NCBI RefSeq assembly: GCF_900111605.1
Contig: NZ_FOIA01000026.1
Location: forward strand, 1 to 49,549
From: Nitrosomonas marina
GTDB lineage: Bacteria > Pseudomonadota > Gammaproteobacteria > Burkholderiales > Nitrosomonadaceae
Direction: 5' to 3'
DNA: 49,549 nucleotides
Positions 32,295 to 42,725 of this stretch are shown in pieces (the stretch's first letter is position 1; every line of letters starts with the position of its first letter). The position numbers and the translations under genes are program-made. The notes under the pieces are model-generated. The model had not been told where the DNA came from, made no database searches, and saw nothing but the letters and a program-made list of their open reading frames with translations.

Positions 32295-34352
32295 TTACAG
32301 CAACGGAATAATCATTAATGCCACTATATTGATAATTTTAATCAATGGGTTAATTGCCGGTCCGGCTGTATCCTTGTACGGATCACCCACGGTATCACCT
32401 GTGACAGAGGCTTTATGCGCTTCGCTGTTCTTGCCCCCAAAATTACCATCCTCAATATGCTTCTTGGCATTATCCCAGGCACCGCCACCGGCTGTCATGG
32501 AAATCGCCACAAACAGACCGGTAACAATAGAACCCATGAGCACACCACCGAGCGCCTGAGGCCCAAGCAAAACGCCAACCAGTAACGGAGCGAGCACAGG
32601 AAGAAGTGACGGAATCATCATTTCCTTGATAGCCGCTTTAGTCAGCATATCGACCGCACGCGAATAGTCAGGTTTGGCAGTGCCTTCCATAATTCCATCG
32701 ATTTCCCTGAACTGACGGCGCACTTCAATCACCACTGAACTGGCAGCACGTCCAACTGCTTCCATAGACATGGCGCCAAACAGATATGGTATTAGTCCGC
32801 CGATAAACAAGCCAATGATAACCATATGATTGGATAAATCAAATGTCAGCATATGACCCGCTTTCTCCAATCCGTGCGTATAATCCGCAAACAACACCAA
32901 TGCTGCAAGACCGGCAGACCCAATTGCATAACCTTTGGTCACTGCTTTTGTTGTATTGCCGACGGCGTCGAGTGGATCGGTAATCGCACGTACAGACTCA
33001 GGCATTTCCGCCATTTCCGCTATACCACCTGCATTATCGGTAATCGGTCCGTAGGCATCAAGCGCCACAATAATTCCTGTCATTGACAGCATTGCGGTTG
33101 CGGCAATAGCAATGCCGTATAAACCGGCCAGTGAATAAGCCATCAGAATGCTCAGACAGACTGCCAATACTGGCGCCGCGGTTGCGCGCATTGACACACC
33201 CAAGCCGGCAATAATATTGGTGGCATGTCCTGTGGTGGAAGCTTCAGCAATATGCTGTACTGGCGGATAATCGGTTGATGTGTAATATTCGGTTATCACG
33301 ACCATCGCCCCTGTCAGCAGCAAACCAATAGCAGCAGCCAGATAAACACGCATTATCAGCGCGCCACCGGCAACTTCAACACCCGAGACTTCAAGCGACA
33401 TATCTGCCATAAACCAGACGGTCACAGGTAAATAGGCAAGCAGCGCAATACCGCCGGCAACAATCAATCCGCGATACAATGCTTTCATGATTGTTCCGCC
33501 TTCCTGCATTTTGACGTAGTAACAGCCGATAATTGATGCAATGATAGAAACCGCACCCAGCATGAGTGGATAAACCACAGCGCTCATTTCATTATTCAAA
33601 AAGAGCAATGCACCTAACAGCATGGTTGCGATAATCGTCACTGCATAGGTTTCAAATAAGTCAGCAGCCATACCCGCACAATCGCCAACATTATCGCCGA
33701 CGTTATCGGCAATCACTGCAGGGTTACGTGGATCATCTTCTGGAATGCCCGCTTCAACCTTACCGACCAGATCCGCACCGACGTCAGCGCCCTTGGTAAA
33801 AATACCACCGCCCAAACGCGCAAAAATAGAAATCAGCGAACCGCCAAAAGCAAAACCAATTAAAGGTTTAATTACATCGCTGACCGCGGCGTCGGGATCC
33901 GCACCATTAAACAACCAGGCGCTATAACCGGCAACGCCCAGCAGTCCCAGACCTACGACCAGCATACCCGTGACCGCACCGCCACGAAATGCGATTGCAA
34001 GCGCCTCATTCAAACCGGTGCGGGCTGCTTCTGCTGTGCGCACATTGGAATGGACAGAAACATTCATTCCGAGATATCCGGCCGCTCCGGATAAAATGGC
34101 ACCAAGCGCAAAACCGATTGCGGTATCCCATGTCAATGCCAGACCAATGGCCAGAAACAGAATCAACCCAACAATACCGATGGTTGTATATTGACGATTA
34201 AGATACGCCGAGGCGCCTTCCTGTATTGCAGAGGCAATTTCCTGCATGCGTGAATTACCGGTAGACTGGGTGTAAATCCCTCTGATCCATATGCCGCTGT
34301 ATATCAGGGCTAGAATCCCACTACCAATTGCGATAATTAAACCGTTAGACAT
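32295..34352 (-). CDS. hppA: membrane-bound proton-translocating pyrophosphatase
   Basis: Hydrolyses pyrophosphate to pump protons across the membrane. About 685 residues with many membrane helices. The PPi-site motif ([19 protein letters not shown]) and the [19 protein letters not shown] segment are intact, as is the C-terminal [14 protein letters not shown] motif. GNTTKA rather than GNTTAA points to the potassium-independent class. I chose ATG at 34352 (MSNGLIIA) because TAAGTGGAG lies six bases upstream; a GTG at 34364 overlaps that site. It follows pfp on the same strand. Confidence 0.95.
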   Translation of the reverse strand: MSNGLIIAIGSGILALIYSGIWIRGIYTQSTGNSRMQEIASAIQEGASAYLNRQYTTIGIVGLILFLAIGLALTWDTAIGFALGAILSGAAGYLGMNVSVHSNVRTAEAARTGLNEALAIAFRGGAVTGMLVVGLGLLGVAGYSAWLFNGADPDAAVSDVIKPLIGFAFGGSLISIFARLGGGIFTKGADVGADLVGKVEAGIPEDDPRNPAVIADNVGDNVGDCAGMAADLFETYAVTIIATMLLGALLFLNNEMSAVVYPLMLGAVSIIASIIGCYYVKMQEGGTIMKALYRGLIVAGGIALLAYLPVTVWFMADMSLEVSGVEVAGGALIMRVYLAAAIGLLLTGAMVVITEYYTSTDYPPVQHIAEASTTGHATNIIAGLGVSMRATAAPVLAVCLSILMAYSLAGLYGIAIAATAMLSMTGIIVALDAYGPITDNAGGIAEMAEMPESVRAITDPLDAVGNTTKAVTKGYAIGSAGLAALVLFADYTHGLEKAGHMLTFDLSNHMVIIGLFIGGLIPYLFGAMSMEAVGRAASSVVIEVRRQFREIDGIMEGTAKPDYSRAVDMLTKAAIKEMMIPSLLPVLAPLLVGVLLGPQALGGVLMGSIVTGLFVAISMTAGGGAWDNAKKHIEDGNFGGKNSEAHKASVTGDTVGDPYKDTAGPAINPLIKIINIVALMIIPLL

Positions 34353-34502
34353 AAAGAACTCCACTTAAAGTCAGACCATTTAAAATCATACGTAGAATTT
34401 CGGCCTAATAATTCCACATAATTAAATACTTGTTCAAAACCCCAGGGAAAAAGGCCCATATTTTATATGCACTTGTTGTTTATATGCACCTTTTTTAGCC
34501 GC

Positions 34503-35762
34503 CTAGATTTCAAACCCTTCCAGTTTCTTTGCAACTGACGCATTTTTTAGCCGCACGTAATCTGGCAAACCGTTTTTGTAGGGTGGATAATCTTCACCTT
34601 CAATGAGTGGCAGAAGATACTCACGACAAGCTTCAGTGATACCGAACCCATCTTCACTGATATATTCAGCCGGCATCATTTTTTCAACATTTGCGACATT
34701 TGCAAGTTCGGCCATACCAACCTTCCAGCTGTAAGGCGTGTTGGAAACACGCTCAATTGTTGGCATAACGGAGTTGTGGCCGGCAATCGCGTACTCGACA
34801 GCTGCCTTACCCATAGCATAGGCCTGGTCAACATCTGTTTTGGATGCAATATGACGAGCAGCACGCTGCAGATAATCAGCCACACCCCAGTGATATTTCA
34901 GTCCCAGACCGTCTTTGATGATATTGGCCACAACCGGTGCAACACCGCCCAGTTGCGCATGACCGAAAGCATCACGCAACCCCTGATCAGACAGAAACTT
35001 GCCATCTTCACCCTTGACGCCCTCAGAAACAACAACAGAGCAATAACCGAATTTCTTGACATAGCTATCTACTTTGGCGAGAAATTTCGCTTTATCAAAC
35101 GTTATCTCCGGAAATAGAATCACGATCGGAATTTCACAATCCTTGCTCGAAGCCAGACCACCAGCTGCCGCAATCCACCCGGCATGACGGCCCATTACTT
35201 CCAGCACGAAAACCTTTGTAGAAGTTTTAGCCATACTGGCCACATCAAAACTGGCTTCGCGCGTTGAAACCGCAATATATTTGGCAACCGAACCAAAGCC
35301 GGGGCAACAGTCGGTAATCGGCAAATCGTTATCAACGGTTTTCGGCACATGTATTGCCTGAATCGGAAATCCCAAGGTATCAGAGATTTGCGAAACCTTG
35401 AGGCAGGTATCTGCTGAATCACCACCACCGTTATAAAAAAAGTATCCGATATTATGCGCCTTGAACACCTCGATCAAACGCTCATATTCACGACGGTTCT
35501 GCTCTATGCTTTTTAGCTTGTACCGACATGAACCGAAACCGCCCGATGGCGTATGGCGCAGCGCTGCTATGGCTTCTGCCGAATCGGCGCTGGTATCGAT
35601 CAAATCTTCGGTCAGTGCACCGATAATGCCGTTGCGGCCGGCATATACATTGCCGATTTTGTCGGGATGCTGGCGCGCAGCCTCAATAACACCGGCTGCC
35701 GAAGCATTAATCACAGCCGTCACGCCACCAGATTGAGCATAAAATGCATTTTTTATGGACAT
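34503..35762 (-). CDS. pfp: pyrophosphate-dependent 6-phosphofructokinase
   Basis: Reversible PPi + fructose-6-phosphate to fructose-1,6-bisphosphate + Pi. The 419 residues show the PFK fold: YAQSGGVTAVINAS at the start, FFYNGGGDSADT, and HVPKTVDNDLPITD. The lysine in PKTVDND and the aspartate in GGGDS mark pyrophosphate rather than ATP use; ATP enzymes have PGTIDND and GGDGS. MGRHAGWIA is the substrate-site motif. Its position upstream of hppA links two pyrophosphate-using enzymes. In an autotroph it can also run in the direction of fructose-6-phosphate formation. Confidence 0.92.
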   Translation of the reverse strand: MSIKNAFYAQSGGVTAVINASAAGVIEAARQHPDKIGNVYAGRNGIIGALTEDLIDTSADSAEAIAALRHTPSGGFGSCRYKLKSIEQNRREYERLIEVFKAHNIGYFFYNGGGDSADTCLKVSQISDTLGFPIQAIHVPKTVDNDLPITDCCPGFGSVAKYIAVSTREASFDVASMAKTSTKVFVLEVMGRHAGWIAAAGGLASSKDCEIPIVILFPEITFDKAKFLAKVDSYVKKFGYCSVVVSEGVKGEDGKFLSDQGLRDAFGHAQLGGVAPVVANIIKDGLGLKYHWGVADYLQRAARHIASKTDVDQAYAMGKAAVEYAIAGHNSVMPTIERVSNTPYSWKVGMAELANVANVEKMMPAEYISEDGFGITEACREYLLPLIEGEDYPPYKNGLPDYVRLKNASVAKKLEGFEI

Positions 35763-35942
35763 AACATTATTTCTCCTGATTGATCAACTCGTAAGCAAAA
35801 CCCTACTGCCAAAAGATACAATCCTTTAATTTAAAACTACAGCGCATATAAAAAGCCCTATGCAATCACTACGACTCGTATATTGCTACTGTGCTGTTTT
35901 TTGAAAGCGATACGATAAAACTATGATGTCAAGGTGCGGCAT

Positions 35943-36620
<678 letters not shown>

Positions 36621-36847
36621 CTATTGTCAGTATGTTCTGCGATAAATGCGTATCATTGACAGCTGAAAAGCAATTCGACTTGCTGTCACAAAATTTCCGG
36701 TCGACATTATAGCTTAGGCTGGCAAGATACTCGAGACTTGTTTTATTCCAGAATCAAAAAAATTAAATAAAAGCTGCTTGAAAACAACAAGCTTCATCAA
36801 TCAGACCTGAATATGCGATAATCTGCCGATTCACTACAGGAAAAAAA

Positions 36848-37882
36848 ATGGACGAAAACAGAAGCAAAGCGCTCGCTGTAGCGCTGTCCCAGATTGAAAA
36901 ACAGTTTGGCAAAGGCTCAATTATGCGAATGGGCGACAACGATGTCGCCAATGATATACAGGTAGTTTCTACCGGATCACTAAGCCTTGACATTGCTTTG
37001 GGCGTTGGAGGCTTGCCGCGCGGCCGCGTCATAGAAATATATGGCCCTGAATCGTCAGGTAAAACAACACTTACCCTGCAAGTAATCGCCGAAATGCAGA
37101 AACTCGGAGGAACAGCGGCATTTATCGACGCGGAACATGCACTGGATCCACACTATGCAAAAAAAATAGGCGTAAACGTTCAGGAGCTTCTGATTTCACA
37201 ACCGGACAATGGCGAGCAGGCACTGGAAATCGCGGACATGCTGGTCCGTTCCGGTTCAATCGATATAGTCGTTATCGATTCTGTCGCTGCGCTTACGCCG
37301 CGCGCTGAAATCGAGGGTGAAATGGGTGATCCGCAAATGGGTTTACAGGCCAGGCTGATGTCTCAAGCACTCAGAAAGCTGACCGCCAACATTAAACGCA
37401 GCAACACCATGGTAATTTTCATCAATCAGATCCGCATGAAAATCGGTGTCATTTTCGGTAACCCAGAGACCACGACGGGCGGCAACGCATTGAAATTCTA
37501 CGCTTCCGTCCGGCTTGAAATACGTCGTACCGGCGCTATCAAAAAAGGGGAAGAAACCATCGGTAACGAGACACGTGTGAAGGTGGTCAAGAACAAGGTC
37601 GCACCGCCCTTCAAGCAGGCTGAATTTGATATTCTATACGGCGAGGGAATTTCCCGCGAAAGCGAAATTATCGAACTGGGCGTGCAGCATAAATTAATCG
37701 ATAAAGCCGGGGCCTGGTATTCCTATAACGGCGACAAAATCGGCCAGGGTAAAGATAATGTACGTGAATATCTCAAGGAACACCATGAAACCGCGCAGGA
37801 AATCGAACAGAAAATCCGTGAGGCGGTCGGTGTTTTCAGTCCCGACCATTCACTTCAGGCACCTAAAGACAAAGAACAATGA
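36848..37882 (+). CDS. recA: recombinase RecA
   Basis: Strand-exchange protein and co-protease for LexA. 344 residues: Walker [10 protein letters not shown] at 66-74, FIDAEHALD, the Walker [10 protein letters not shown], and the L2-region [15 protein letters not shown] plausible -10 element (GATAAT) lies near 36813. I saw no E. coli-type LexA box (CTGT-N8-ACAG) in the 250 bases upstream. Its stop overlaps the recX start by four bases. Confidence 0.97.
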   Translation: MDENRSKALAVALSQIEKQFGKGSIMRMGDNDVANDIQVVSTGSLSLDIALGVGGLPRGRVIEIYGPESSGKTTLTLQVIAEMQKLGGTAAFIDAEHALDPHYAKKIGVNVQELLISQPDNGEQALEIADMLVRSGSIDIVVIDSVAALTPRAEIEGEMGDPQMGLQARLMSQALRKLTANIKRSNTMVIFINQIRMKIGVIFGNPETTTGGNALKFYASVRLEIRRTGAIKKGEETIGNETRVKVVKNKVAPPFKQAEFDILYGEGISRESEIIELGVQHKLIDKAGAWYSYNGDKIGQGKDNVREYLKEHHETAQEIEQKIREAVGVFSPDHSLQAPKDKEQ

Positions 37883-38343
37883 AGGTGTCGGACAGCAATT
37901 CACTGCGGCTTGAAACACGCGCGTTACGCTATCTGGCCAGACGCGAGCATTCCCGGTACGAACTCGAAAAAAAGCTGTCTGCTCATGAACAATCAGACCA
38001 GGTGTTGTCCGAAGTGCTCGACCGGCTCGAGCAGCAGGGCTATTTATCCACCGAACGTTTTGCCGAACAAACCAGCCGGACACGCCGGCCCCGGTTCGGT
38101 AGCCAGCGTATCGTGCACGAACTCAAAGAAAAAGGCGTCGATGTGGCGCACATTGCCAGTTTGCTGCCGGACCTTAAAGAAACCGATCTCGAAATTGCAA
38201 GACAAATCTGGCAGAAAAAATTCGGCACACCACCCCGTGATCTTAAAGAACGGGGCAGGCAAATGCGTTTTCTGACAGGCAGGGGCTTTTCACCGGAGAT
38301 TATCCGCAAGGTATTGCTACAGGCTGAAAAGGATGCACAATGA
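37879..38343 (+). CDS. recX: RecX regulatory protein
   Basis: 154 residues, helical, with the repeated three-helix pattern of Rec[20 protein letters not shown] and [14 protein letters not shown] near the start and [13 protein letters not shown] at the end. RecX binds and restrains RecA filaments. The start ATGA overlaps the recA stop and its own stop overlaps the next gene in the same way. Confidence 0.93.
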   Translation: MKVSDSNSLRLETRALRYLARREHSRYELEKKLSAHEQSDQVLSEVLDRLEQQGYLSTERFAEQTSRTRRPRFGSQRIVHELKEKGVDVAHIASLLPDLKETDLEIARQIWQKKFGTPPRDLKERGRQMRFLTGRGFSPEIIRKVLLQAEKDAQ

Positions 38344-38711
38344 AATCTGCTATTGCTGTAATCACAATCGTTTTTTCTCTTCTGCTGTCGATGCTGGTCG
38401 CGCCTGTGTATGCCGGCAGCATCACGGCAATACAGGAAATCAATGCGTCACCGGCACGCTTTGACGGCAGGACGGTCACGCTCAGAGGCGTCACCAAAGA
38501 CCCGACGCGCATACCCGTTATCGATTTAAAAGCCTATGTTCTGGAAGATAATACCGGCGAGATTATCATACTCACAAGTGATAATCTGCCTGAAATGGGA
38601 AGAACAATTACGGTGCGTGTCCGCATTGATAATCTTGCGGTTATCAAGGGCGAAGCGCTTGGCACGACGGTTGTTGAATTGCAACGATACGAACAAATAC
38701 AAAACCGATGA
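38340..38711 (+). CDS. exported OB-fold-like small protein
   Basis: 123 residues with a signal peptide (hydrophobic residues 4-20, then VYAGS) and a compact beta-rich body: [32 protein letters not shown] and ITVRVRID. This looks like a periplasmic OB-fold domain of the nucleic-acid-binding-like type (compare the YgiW/YdeI or tRNA-anti-like folds). Its four-base ATGA overlaps with both recX and alaS mean that it is translated within the recA-recX-alaS transcript. I do not know a function; the exported nature is odd for a gene between recX and alaS. Confidence 0.7.
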   Translation: MKSAIAVITIVFSLLLSMLVAPVYAGSITAIQEINASPARFDGRTVTLRGVTKDPTRIPVIDLKAYVLEDNTGEIIILTSDNLPEMGRTITVRVRIDNLAVIKGEALGTTVVELQRYEQIQNR

Positions 38712-41305
38712 GAAGCAGCGAAATACGACAAAAATTTCTGGATTTTTTTAAGACACACGGTCATACCATTATCGCTTCCAGCCCACTGGTACCCGCTAAC
38801 GACCCGACATTACTGTTTACCAACGCGGGCATGGTGCAGTTCAAGGATGTATTTCTGGGTCAGGATCAGAGAAGCTATACGCGCGCCGCCAGTTCGCAGC
38901 GTTGCGTACGCGCCGGCGGAAAACACAACGATCTGGAAAATGTCGGCTATACGGCACGGCACCATACTTTCTTTGAAATGCTCGGCAATTTCAGTTTTGG
39001 CGATTATTTCAAGCGCAACGCGATTCAATTCGCCTGGGAATTTCTGACTGACACCCTTAAAATCCCGCAGGAAAAACTCTGGATCACTGTCTACGCCGAG
39101 GATGACGAAGCCGCCGATATCTGGCTCAACGAAATCGGTATCAATCCCGCGCGGTTCGTACGTATCGACACCATGGACAACTTCTGGCAGATGGGCGATA
39201 CCGGACCTTGCGGGCCCTGCTCCGAAATCTTTTACGATCACGGTCCCGATGTTGCGGGTGGGCCACCCGGTTCCGCCGAAGCAGAGGGTGACCGCTACAT
39301 CGAAATCTGGAATCTGGTGTTCATGCAGTTTAACCGGGACAGCGGCGGCGAACTGCATCCGCTGCCCAAACCATCGGTCGACACCGGCATGGGACTCGAA
39401 CGCATTTCCGCCGTCATGCAGCAGGTACACAGCAATTATGACATCGACCTGTTTCAGGATCTGATCAAAGCCGCCGCGCGTGTTACCAACACGCAGAACC
39501 TGGAAGACAACTCGCTCAAGGTCATCGCCGATCATATCCGCGCGTGCGCGTTCCTGATCACCGACGGTGTAATACCTGGCAGCGAAGGCCGCGGTTATGT
39601 ATTGCGGCGCATCATCCGCCGGGCTATTCGACACGGATACCGCCTGGGCCAGAAAAAGCCTTTTTTTTACCGGCTTGTAACCGATCTGTGTAGTGTCATG
39701 GGCGAAGCCTACCCTGAACTGCCCGCAGCAAAAGAACGGGTTGCCGGTGTTCTTCAGCAGGAGGAAGAACGGTTTGCCGAAACGCTGGAGCACGGCATGC
39801 AGGTGCTGGATAACGCGATCAGCAAAAAAATCAGCGTGCTTGACGGCGAAACAGCTTTCCGCCTGTATGATACCTTTGGCTTTCCACTCGACCTGACCGC
39901 CGACATCGCCCGCGAACGTGGCATCAGCATAGACAACGAAGGATTTGAGAGAGCTATGGCACGGCAGCGTGAGCAGGCACGCGCTGCCAACAAGTTCACC
40001 ATGAACGAAGGCCTTACCTATAGCGGCAACCAGACTGTTTTTCACGGTTATAACGCGCTGCAGCATGAAGGCAAAATTTTAGCGATCTACAAAGAAGGCA
40101 CACCGGTCGATTTTATAGAAGCAGGCGATGAAGCAGTCATTGTGCTGGATCATACGCCTTTTTATGCCGAATCAGGCGGCCAGGTCGGCGACAGCGGAAA
40201 GTTATTGGCAGGCAACGGTACATTTGATGTAACAAATACGCAAAAAATACAGGCGAATGTTTTCGGCCACAAAGGTGTTTTGAGCAGCGGGCGAGTAGTT
40301 ACTGGCGATAAAGTACTTGCTGAAGTTGATTCATTAGCACGCGTTCGGACTACGCGCAACCATTCTGCGACGCATCTAATGCACAAAGCACTACGGGAAG
40401 TATTGGGCGATCACGTACAGCAAAAAGGCTCACTAGTAGATCATGAGAGAACACGTTTCGATTTTTCCCATAACGAACCATTGACTGAGCAGCAAATTCG
40501 CTTGGTGGAAAAAAAGGTAAATGAAGAAATCCTTATCAATACAGAGTGCCAGGCACGCATCATGGCGATTGGGGAAGCACAAAAATCCGGCGCAATGATG
40601 CTTTTCGGTGAAAAATATGGTGACGAAGTACGCGTACTGGATATTGGTTCTTCACGGGAATTGTGTGGCGGAACTCACGTGAAGCGCACTGGTGATATCG
40701 GATTGTTTAAGATCATTTCCGAGAGTGGTGTAGCTGCAGGGGTGCGGCGCGTTGAGGCCTGCACAGGTGATCGTGCACTACATTATGTAGAAACACTGGA
40801 AGACGATCGAAGAGCAAGTGCGGCAATGCTGAAAGTTCCGTTACATCAGGGTGGTGCAATACCATTGGCTGTTCACCATTTGCAACAGGACAAAAAAGCA
40901 CTTGAGAAAGAACTCTCCACACTGAAAACGAAACTCGCCGGCTCCCAAAGTAATGACCTGGTATCGCAAGCGCAAGACATCAAAGGCGTCAAAGTGCTCA
41001 CCGCCAGTCTCGAAGGTGCCAACGCCAAATCGCTGCGCGAAACACTGGACAGACTCAAAGATAAACTCGAGACCTGCATCATTGTGCTGGCTACTGTTGA
41101 GGCTGAAAAAATCGCCTTGATTGCTGGTGTAAGTAACAATCTTACCAAACAGATCAAAGCCGGCGAGCTCGTCAACTTCGTTGCCCGGCAGGTAGGCGGC
41201 AAAGGTGGCGGCAGGCCAGACATGGCGCAGGCGGGCGGCACGCAGCCGGATGGATTGCCTGCGGCATTGGAGAGTGTAAATGGTTGGATAGAAAATAAGC
41301 TATAG
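38708..41305 (+). CDS. alaS: alanyl-tRNA synthetase
   Basis: Charges tRNA-Ala and edits Ser/Gly-charged tRNA. 865 residues: class II catalytic core (motif region around [20 protein letters not shown]), editing domain with zinc ligands HSATH (about residue 560) and CGGTH (about 664), and a C-terminal C-Ala domain ending [15 protein letters not shown]. Base composition varies inside the gene: the rows at 39301, 40441, 40501 and 40981 (60 bases each) have 33, 25, 24 and 36 G+C. This suggests a mosaic of alleles. Three further partial copies of its 3' end lie downstream. Confidence 0.97.
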   Translation: MRSSEIRQKFLDFFKTHGHTIIASSPLVPANDPTLLFTNAGMVQFKDVFLGQDQRSYTRAASSQRCVRAGGKHNDLENVGYTARHHTFFEMLGNFSFGDYFKRNAIQFAWEFLTDTLKIPQEKLWITVYAEDDEAADIWLNEIGINPARFVRIDTMDNFWQMGDTGPCGPCSEIFYDHGPDVAGGPPGSAEAEGDRYIEIWNLVFMQFNRDSGGELHPLPKPSVDTGMGLERISAVMQQVHSNYDIDLFQDLIKAAARVTNTQNLEDNSLKVIADHIRACAFLITDGVIPGSEGRGYVLRRIIRRAIRHGYRLGQKKPFFYRLVTDLCSVMGEAYPELPAAKERVAGVLQQEEERFAETLEHGMQVLDNAISKKISVLDGETAFRLYDTFGFPLDLTADIARERGISIDNEGFERAMARQREQARAANKFTMNEGLTYSGNQTVFHGYNALQHEGKILAIYKEGTPVDFIEAGDEAVIVLDHTPFYAESGGQVGDSGKLLAGNGTFDVTNTQKIQANVFGHKGVLSSGRVVTGDKVLAEVDSLARVRTTRNHSATHLMHKALREVLGDHVQQKGSLVDHERTRFDFSHNEPLTEQQIRLVEKKVNEEILINTECQARIMAIGEAQKSGAMMLFGEKYGDEVRVLDIGSSRELCGGTHVKRTGDIGLFKIISESGVAAGVRRVEACTGDRALHYVETLEDDRRASAAMLKVPLHQGGAIPLAVHHLQQDKKALEKELSTLKTKLAGSQSNDLVSQAQDIKGVKVLTASLEGANAKSLRETLDRLKDKLETCIIVLATVEAEKIALIAGVSNNLTKQIKAGELVNFVARQVGGKGGGRPDMAQAGGTQPDGLPAALESVNGWIENKL

Positions 41306-41341
41306 AAGGCATTAAAGGACTGTAAGACTGTAGATAAGCCC

Positions 41342-41557
41342 ATGAAATCAATCACAGCATCAGATATCGCTGAAATGCCGTTAGAACAACGCATTCAACT
41401 GGTTGAAGATATTTGGGATTCAATCGCGGAAATCCCTGAAGCTGTAGAAATACCAACATGGCATAAGCAGGAATTGGAGAAAAGACTCGCGGCCTATCAT
41501 GCAAACCCTGCTGAAGGATCGCCGTGGCAGGATGTTAAAAAACGAATTTTAGGATAA
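41342..41557 (+). CDS. addiction-module antitoxin component
   Basis: 71 residues: MKSITASDIAEMPLEQRIQLVEDIWDSI-type start and EIPTWHKQELEKRLAAYHANP with a GSPWQDVKKRI ending, the standard pattern of the putative addiction-module component family. It probably neutralises the toxin encoded seven bases downstream. It lies 36 bases behind the alaS stop, on the plus strand, outside the integron array. Confidence 0.82.
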   Translation: MKSITASDIAEMPLEQRIQLVEDIWDSIAEIPEAVEIPTWHKQELEKRLAAYHANPAEGSPWQDVKKRILG

Positions 41558-41564
41558 ACACACT

Positions 41565-41831
41565 GTGCTCACACTTCGGAAAGAAGGCTATGAATGGTAT
41601 GAAGCACAGCGTCAGAATCTCGGCATTGAATTCATTGATGAAATAGATGCAGTCATTAACAAGATTGAAGAAACCCCGCAACGATATAAAAAGGTTTACA
41701 AAAACATCAGGCGCGCATTATGCAAACGTTTCCCTTTCGCTGTGTTTTTCATGGATAAAAACCAATATATTGTTGTAATTGGCGTTCTTCATCAAAGGCG
41801 GCAGCCACGGGTTTGGCAAGCAAGAAAATAA
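41565..41831 (+). CDS. RelE/ParE-family toxin
   Basis: 88 residues starting at GTG (41565). The body shows the RelE/ParE pattern: EAQRQNLGIEFIDEIDAVI, then IEETPQRYKKVYKNIRRAL and FPFAVFFMDKNQYIVVIGVLHQRRQP. It is partnered with the upstream antitoxin gene, seven bases away. The family includes ribosome-dependent RNases and gyrase poisons; which of these applies cannot be told. Confidence 0.82.
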   Translation: MLTLRKEGYEWYEAQRQNLGIEFIDEIDAVINKIEETPQRYKKVYKNIRRALCKRFPFAVFFMDKNQYIVVIGVLHQRRQPRVWQARK

Positions 41832-41864
41832 GCGATAAATTTCTGGAATTACAGAAATGTGCAA

Positions 41865-41955
41865 CCGGATCGGTTGTCTGCTGCGTTGGGAAGTGTTACG
41901 AGTTGGATAAAGAGGAAAATTTGAATGTTGTTTTGCAAGACACGACCCCATTTGC
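41865..41955 (+). pseudogene. alaS 3'-end remnant B
   Basis: Translated in frame this reads PDRLSAALGSVTSWIKRKI then stop (TGA at 41922), matching the C-terminus of AlaS ([19 protein letters not shown]). It continues 31 bases past the stop with sequence shared with remnant D. Aligned to D, about 79 of 92 columns are identical. It lies between the plus-strand toxin-antitoxin pair and the integron's terminal attC. Confidence 0.75.
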
Positions 41956-41976
41956 ACGTGGCTTCCGTATTTCTAT

Positions 41977-42040
41977 GCCTAACGCTCAGCTCACATGCCG
42001 CGCGCTGTTTGCGCGGTCATCGTGGAGCTGCTTGTTATAA
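41977..42040 (-). repeat. attC site of cassette 3 (array end)
   Basis: In cassette orientation (minus strand) it begins with R'' TTATAAC (42040-42034) and ends with R' GTTAGGC (41983-41977). Inner imperfect arms (GGAGCT...AGCTCA and a GCGCGG/CCGCGC core) can fold as in attC sites. Length 64 bases. The toxin stop codon lies inside R''. Confidence 0.85.
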
Positions 42041-42322
42041 GTCTTTTTCAATTTCCTTTCCATGCCATATCCGCAATATATAAATCACTTTGTTGGTGAT
42101 CAAATAGCGGACAGTGTAATGACCAATAAATAAGTCTCGAATATTTTCAGGATCTTGAGCGCGTAGAACGGGCAACCCGATCTTGGGAAAGGCTTTTAGC
42201 TTTTTGACGCCGTTAAGTAGTTCTCTTGCTATTCGTTTTGCTGCAATCGGATTCTTTTCCTCGATAAATTTTCGTAACCTGAGCAAATCATTTATCGAAT
42301 CGATTGTGAATTCTATTTTCAT
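42035..42322 (-). CDS. ParE/RelE-family toxin, cassette 3
   Basis: 95 residues: LLRLRKFIEEKNPIAAKRIARELL, LKAFPKIGLPV and a C-terminal YLITNKVIYILRIWHGKE, the typical ParE/RelE fold. It overlaps the antitoxin gene by four bases (ATGA), and its stop codon is part of the attC R'' box, so it ends exactly at the cassette edge. It likely stabilises the cassette array. Confidence 0.88.
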   Translation of the reverse strand: MKIEFTIDSINDLLRLRKFIEEKNPIAAKRIARELLNGVKKLKAFPKIGLPVLRAQDPENIRDLFIGHYTVRYLITNKVIYILRIWHGKEIEKDL

Positions 42323-42585
42323 ACCCCGGGAGGTGTTTTCTCTTCTTCACTCCCCCAGGATTGGAGCCACGCGCTTACTTCTTTTTCATTCACGGTATTA
42401 CCGGACTTTACCGATTCCAAAGCATTCAACGTGTCGCTCCAGCGCTCATCCTCCATCGACTGACGCGTAACGAATTCCTTAATAGCTTGATTTATAATGT
42501 AATTTTTACTTCTATCTAGCTTTTGTGCCAATTCTTCCAGTGGTGCTTCAACATCGGAATTGAGGCGAATACTTGTGACCCCCAT
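42319..42585 (-). CDS. ribbon-helix-helix (CopG-type) antitoxin, cassette 3
   Basis: 88 residues starting MGVTSIRLNSDVEAPLEEL, with RSKNYIINQAIKEFV forming the helix-helix part of the ribbon-helix-helix DNA-binding domain. The C-terminal tail (NTVNEKEVSAWLQSWGSEEE) should bind the toxin. Encoded first, then the toxin, which is the usual order. It probably represses its own promoter just upstream, at about 42590-42650. Confidence 0.88.
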   Translation of the reverse strand: MGVTSIRLNSDVEAPLEELAQKLDRSKNYIINQAIKEFVTRQSMEDERWSDTLNALESVKSGNTVNEKEVSAWLQSWGSEEEKTPPGV

Positions 42586-42652
42586 CTTAATCTCCTATTT
42601 GTAGCTATTTGTAATACATTATAGTACATAGAGTGAGTTGAGTGTGAAAGAC

Positions 42653-42725
42653 TTATAACGCTTAAAATCAGCCGACCGAAAAGCGCGCAGCGGTTTTTGG
42701 GTCGGCTGGATTTTTTTTGTTATGC
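42653..42725 (-). repeat. attC site of cassette 2
   Basis: In cassette orientation: R'' GCATAAC (42725-42719) and R' GTTATAA (42659-42653). The arms CAGCCGACC and GGTCGGCTG pair, with AAAAACC/GG...TTTT extending the stem and an unpaired base, as in folded attC. Length 73. The stop codon of the cassette 2 gene lies in R''. Confidence 0.85.

Noticed and set aside
38810..40066. 418-codon minus-strand open frame opposite alaS
   Set aside because: It is antisense to an intact alaS with all motifs; the long open frame is a by-product of GC-rich codons and shows no family motifs.
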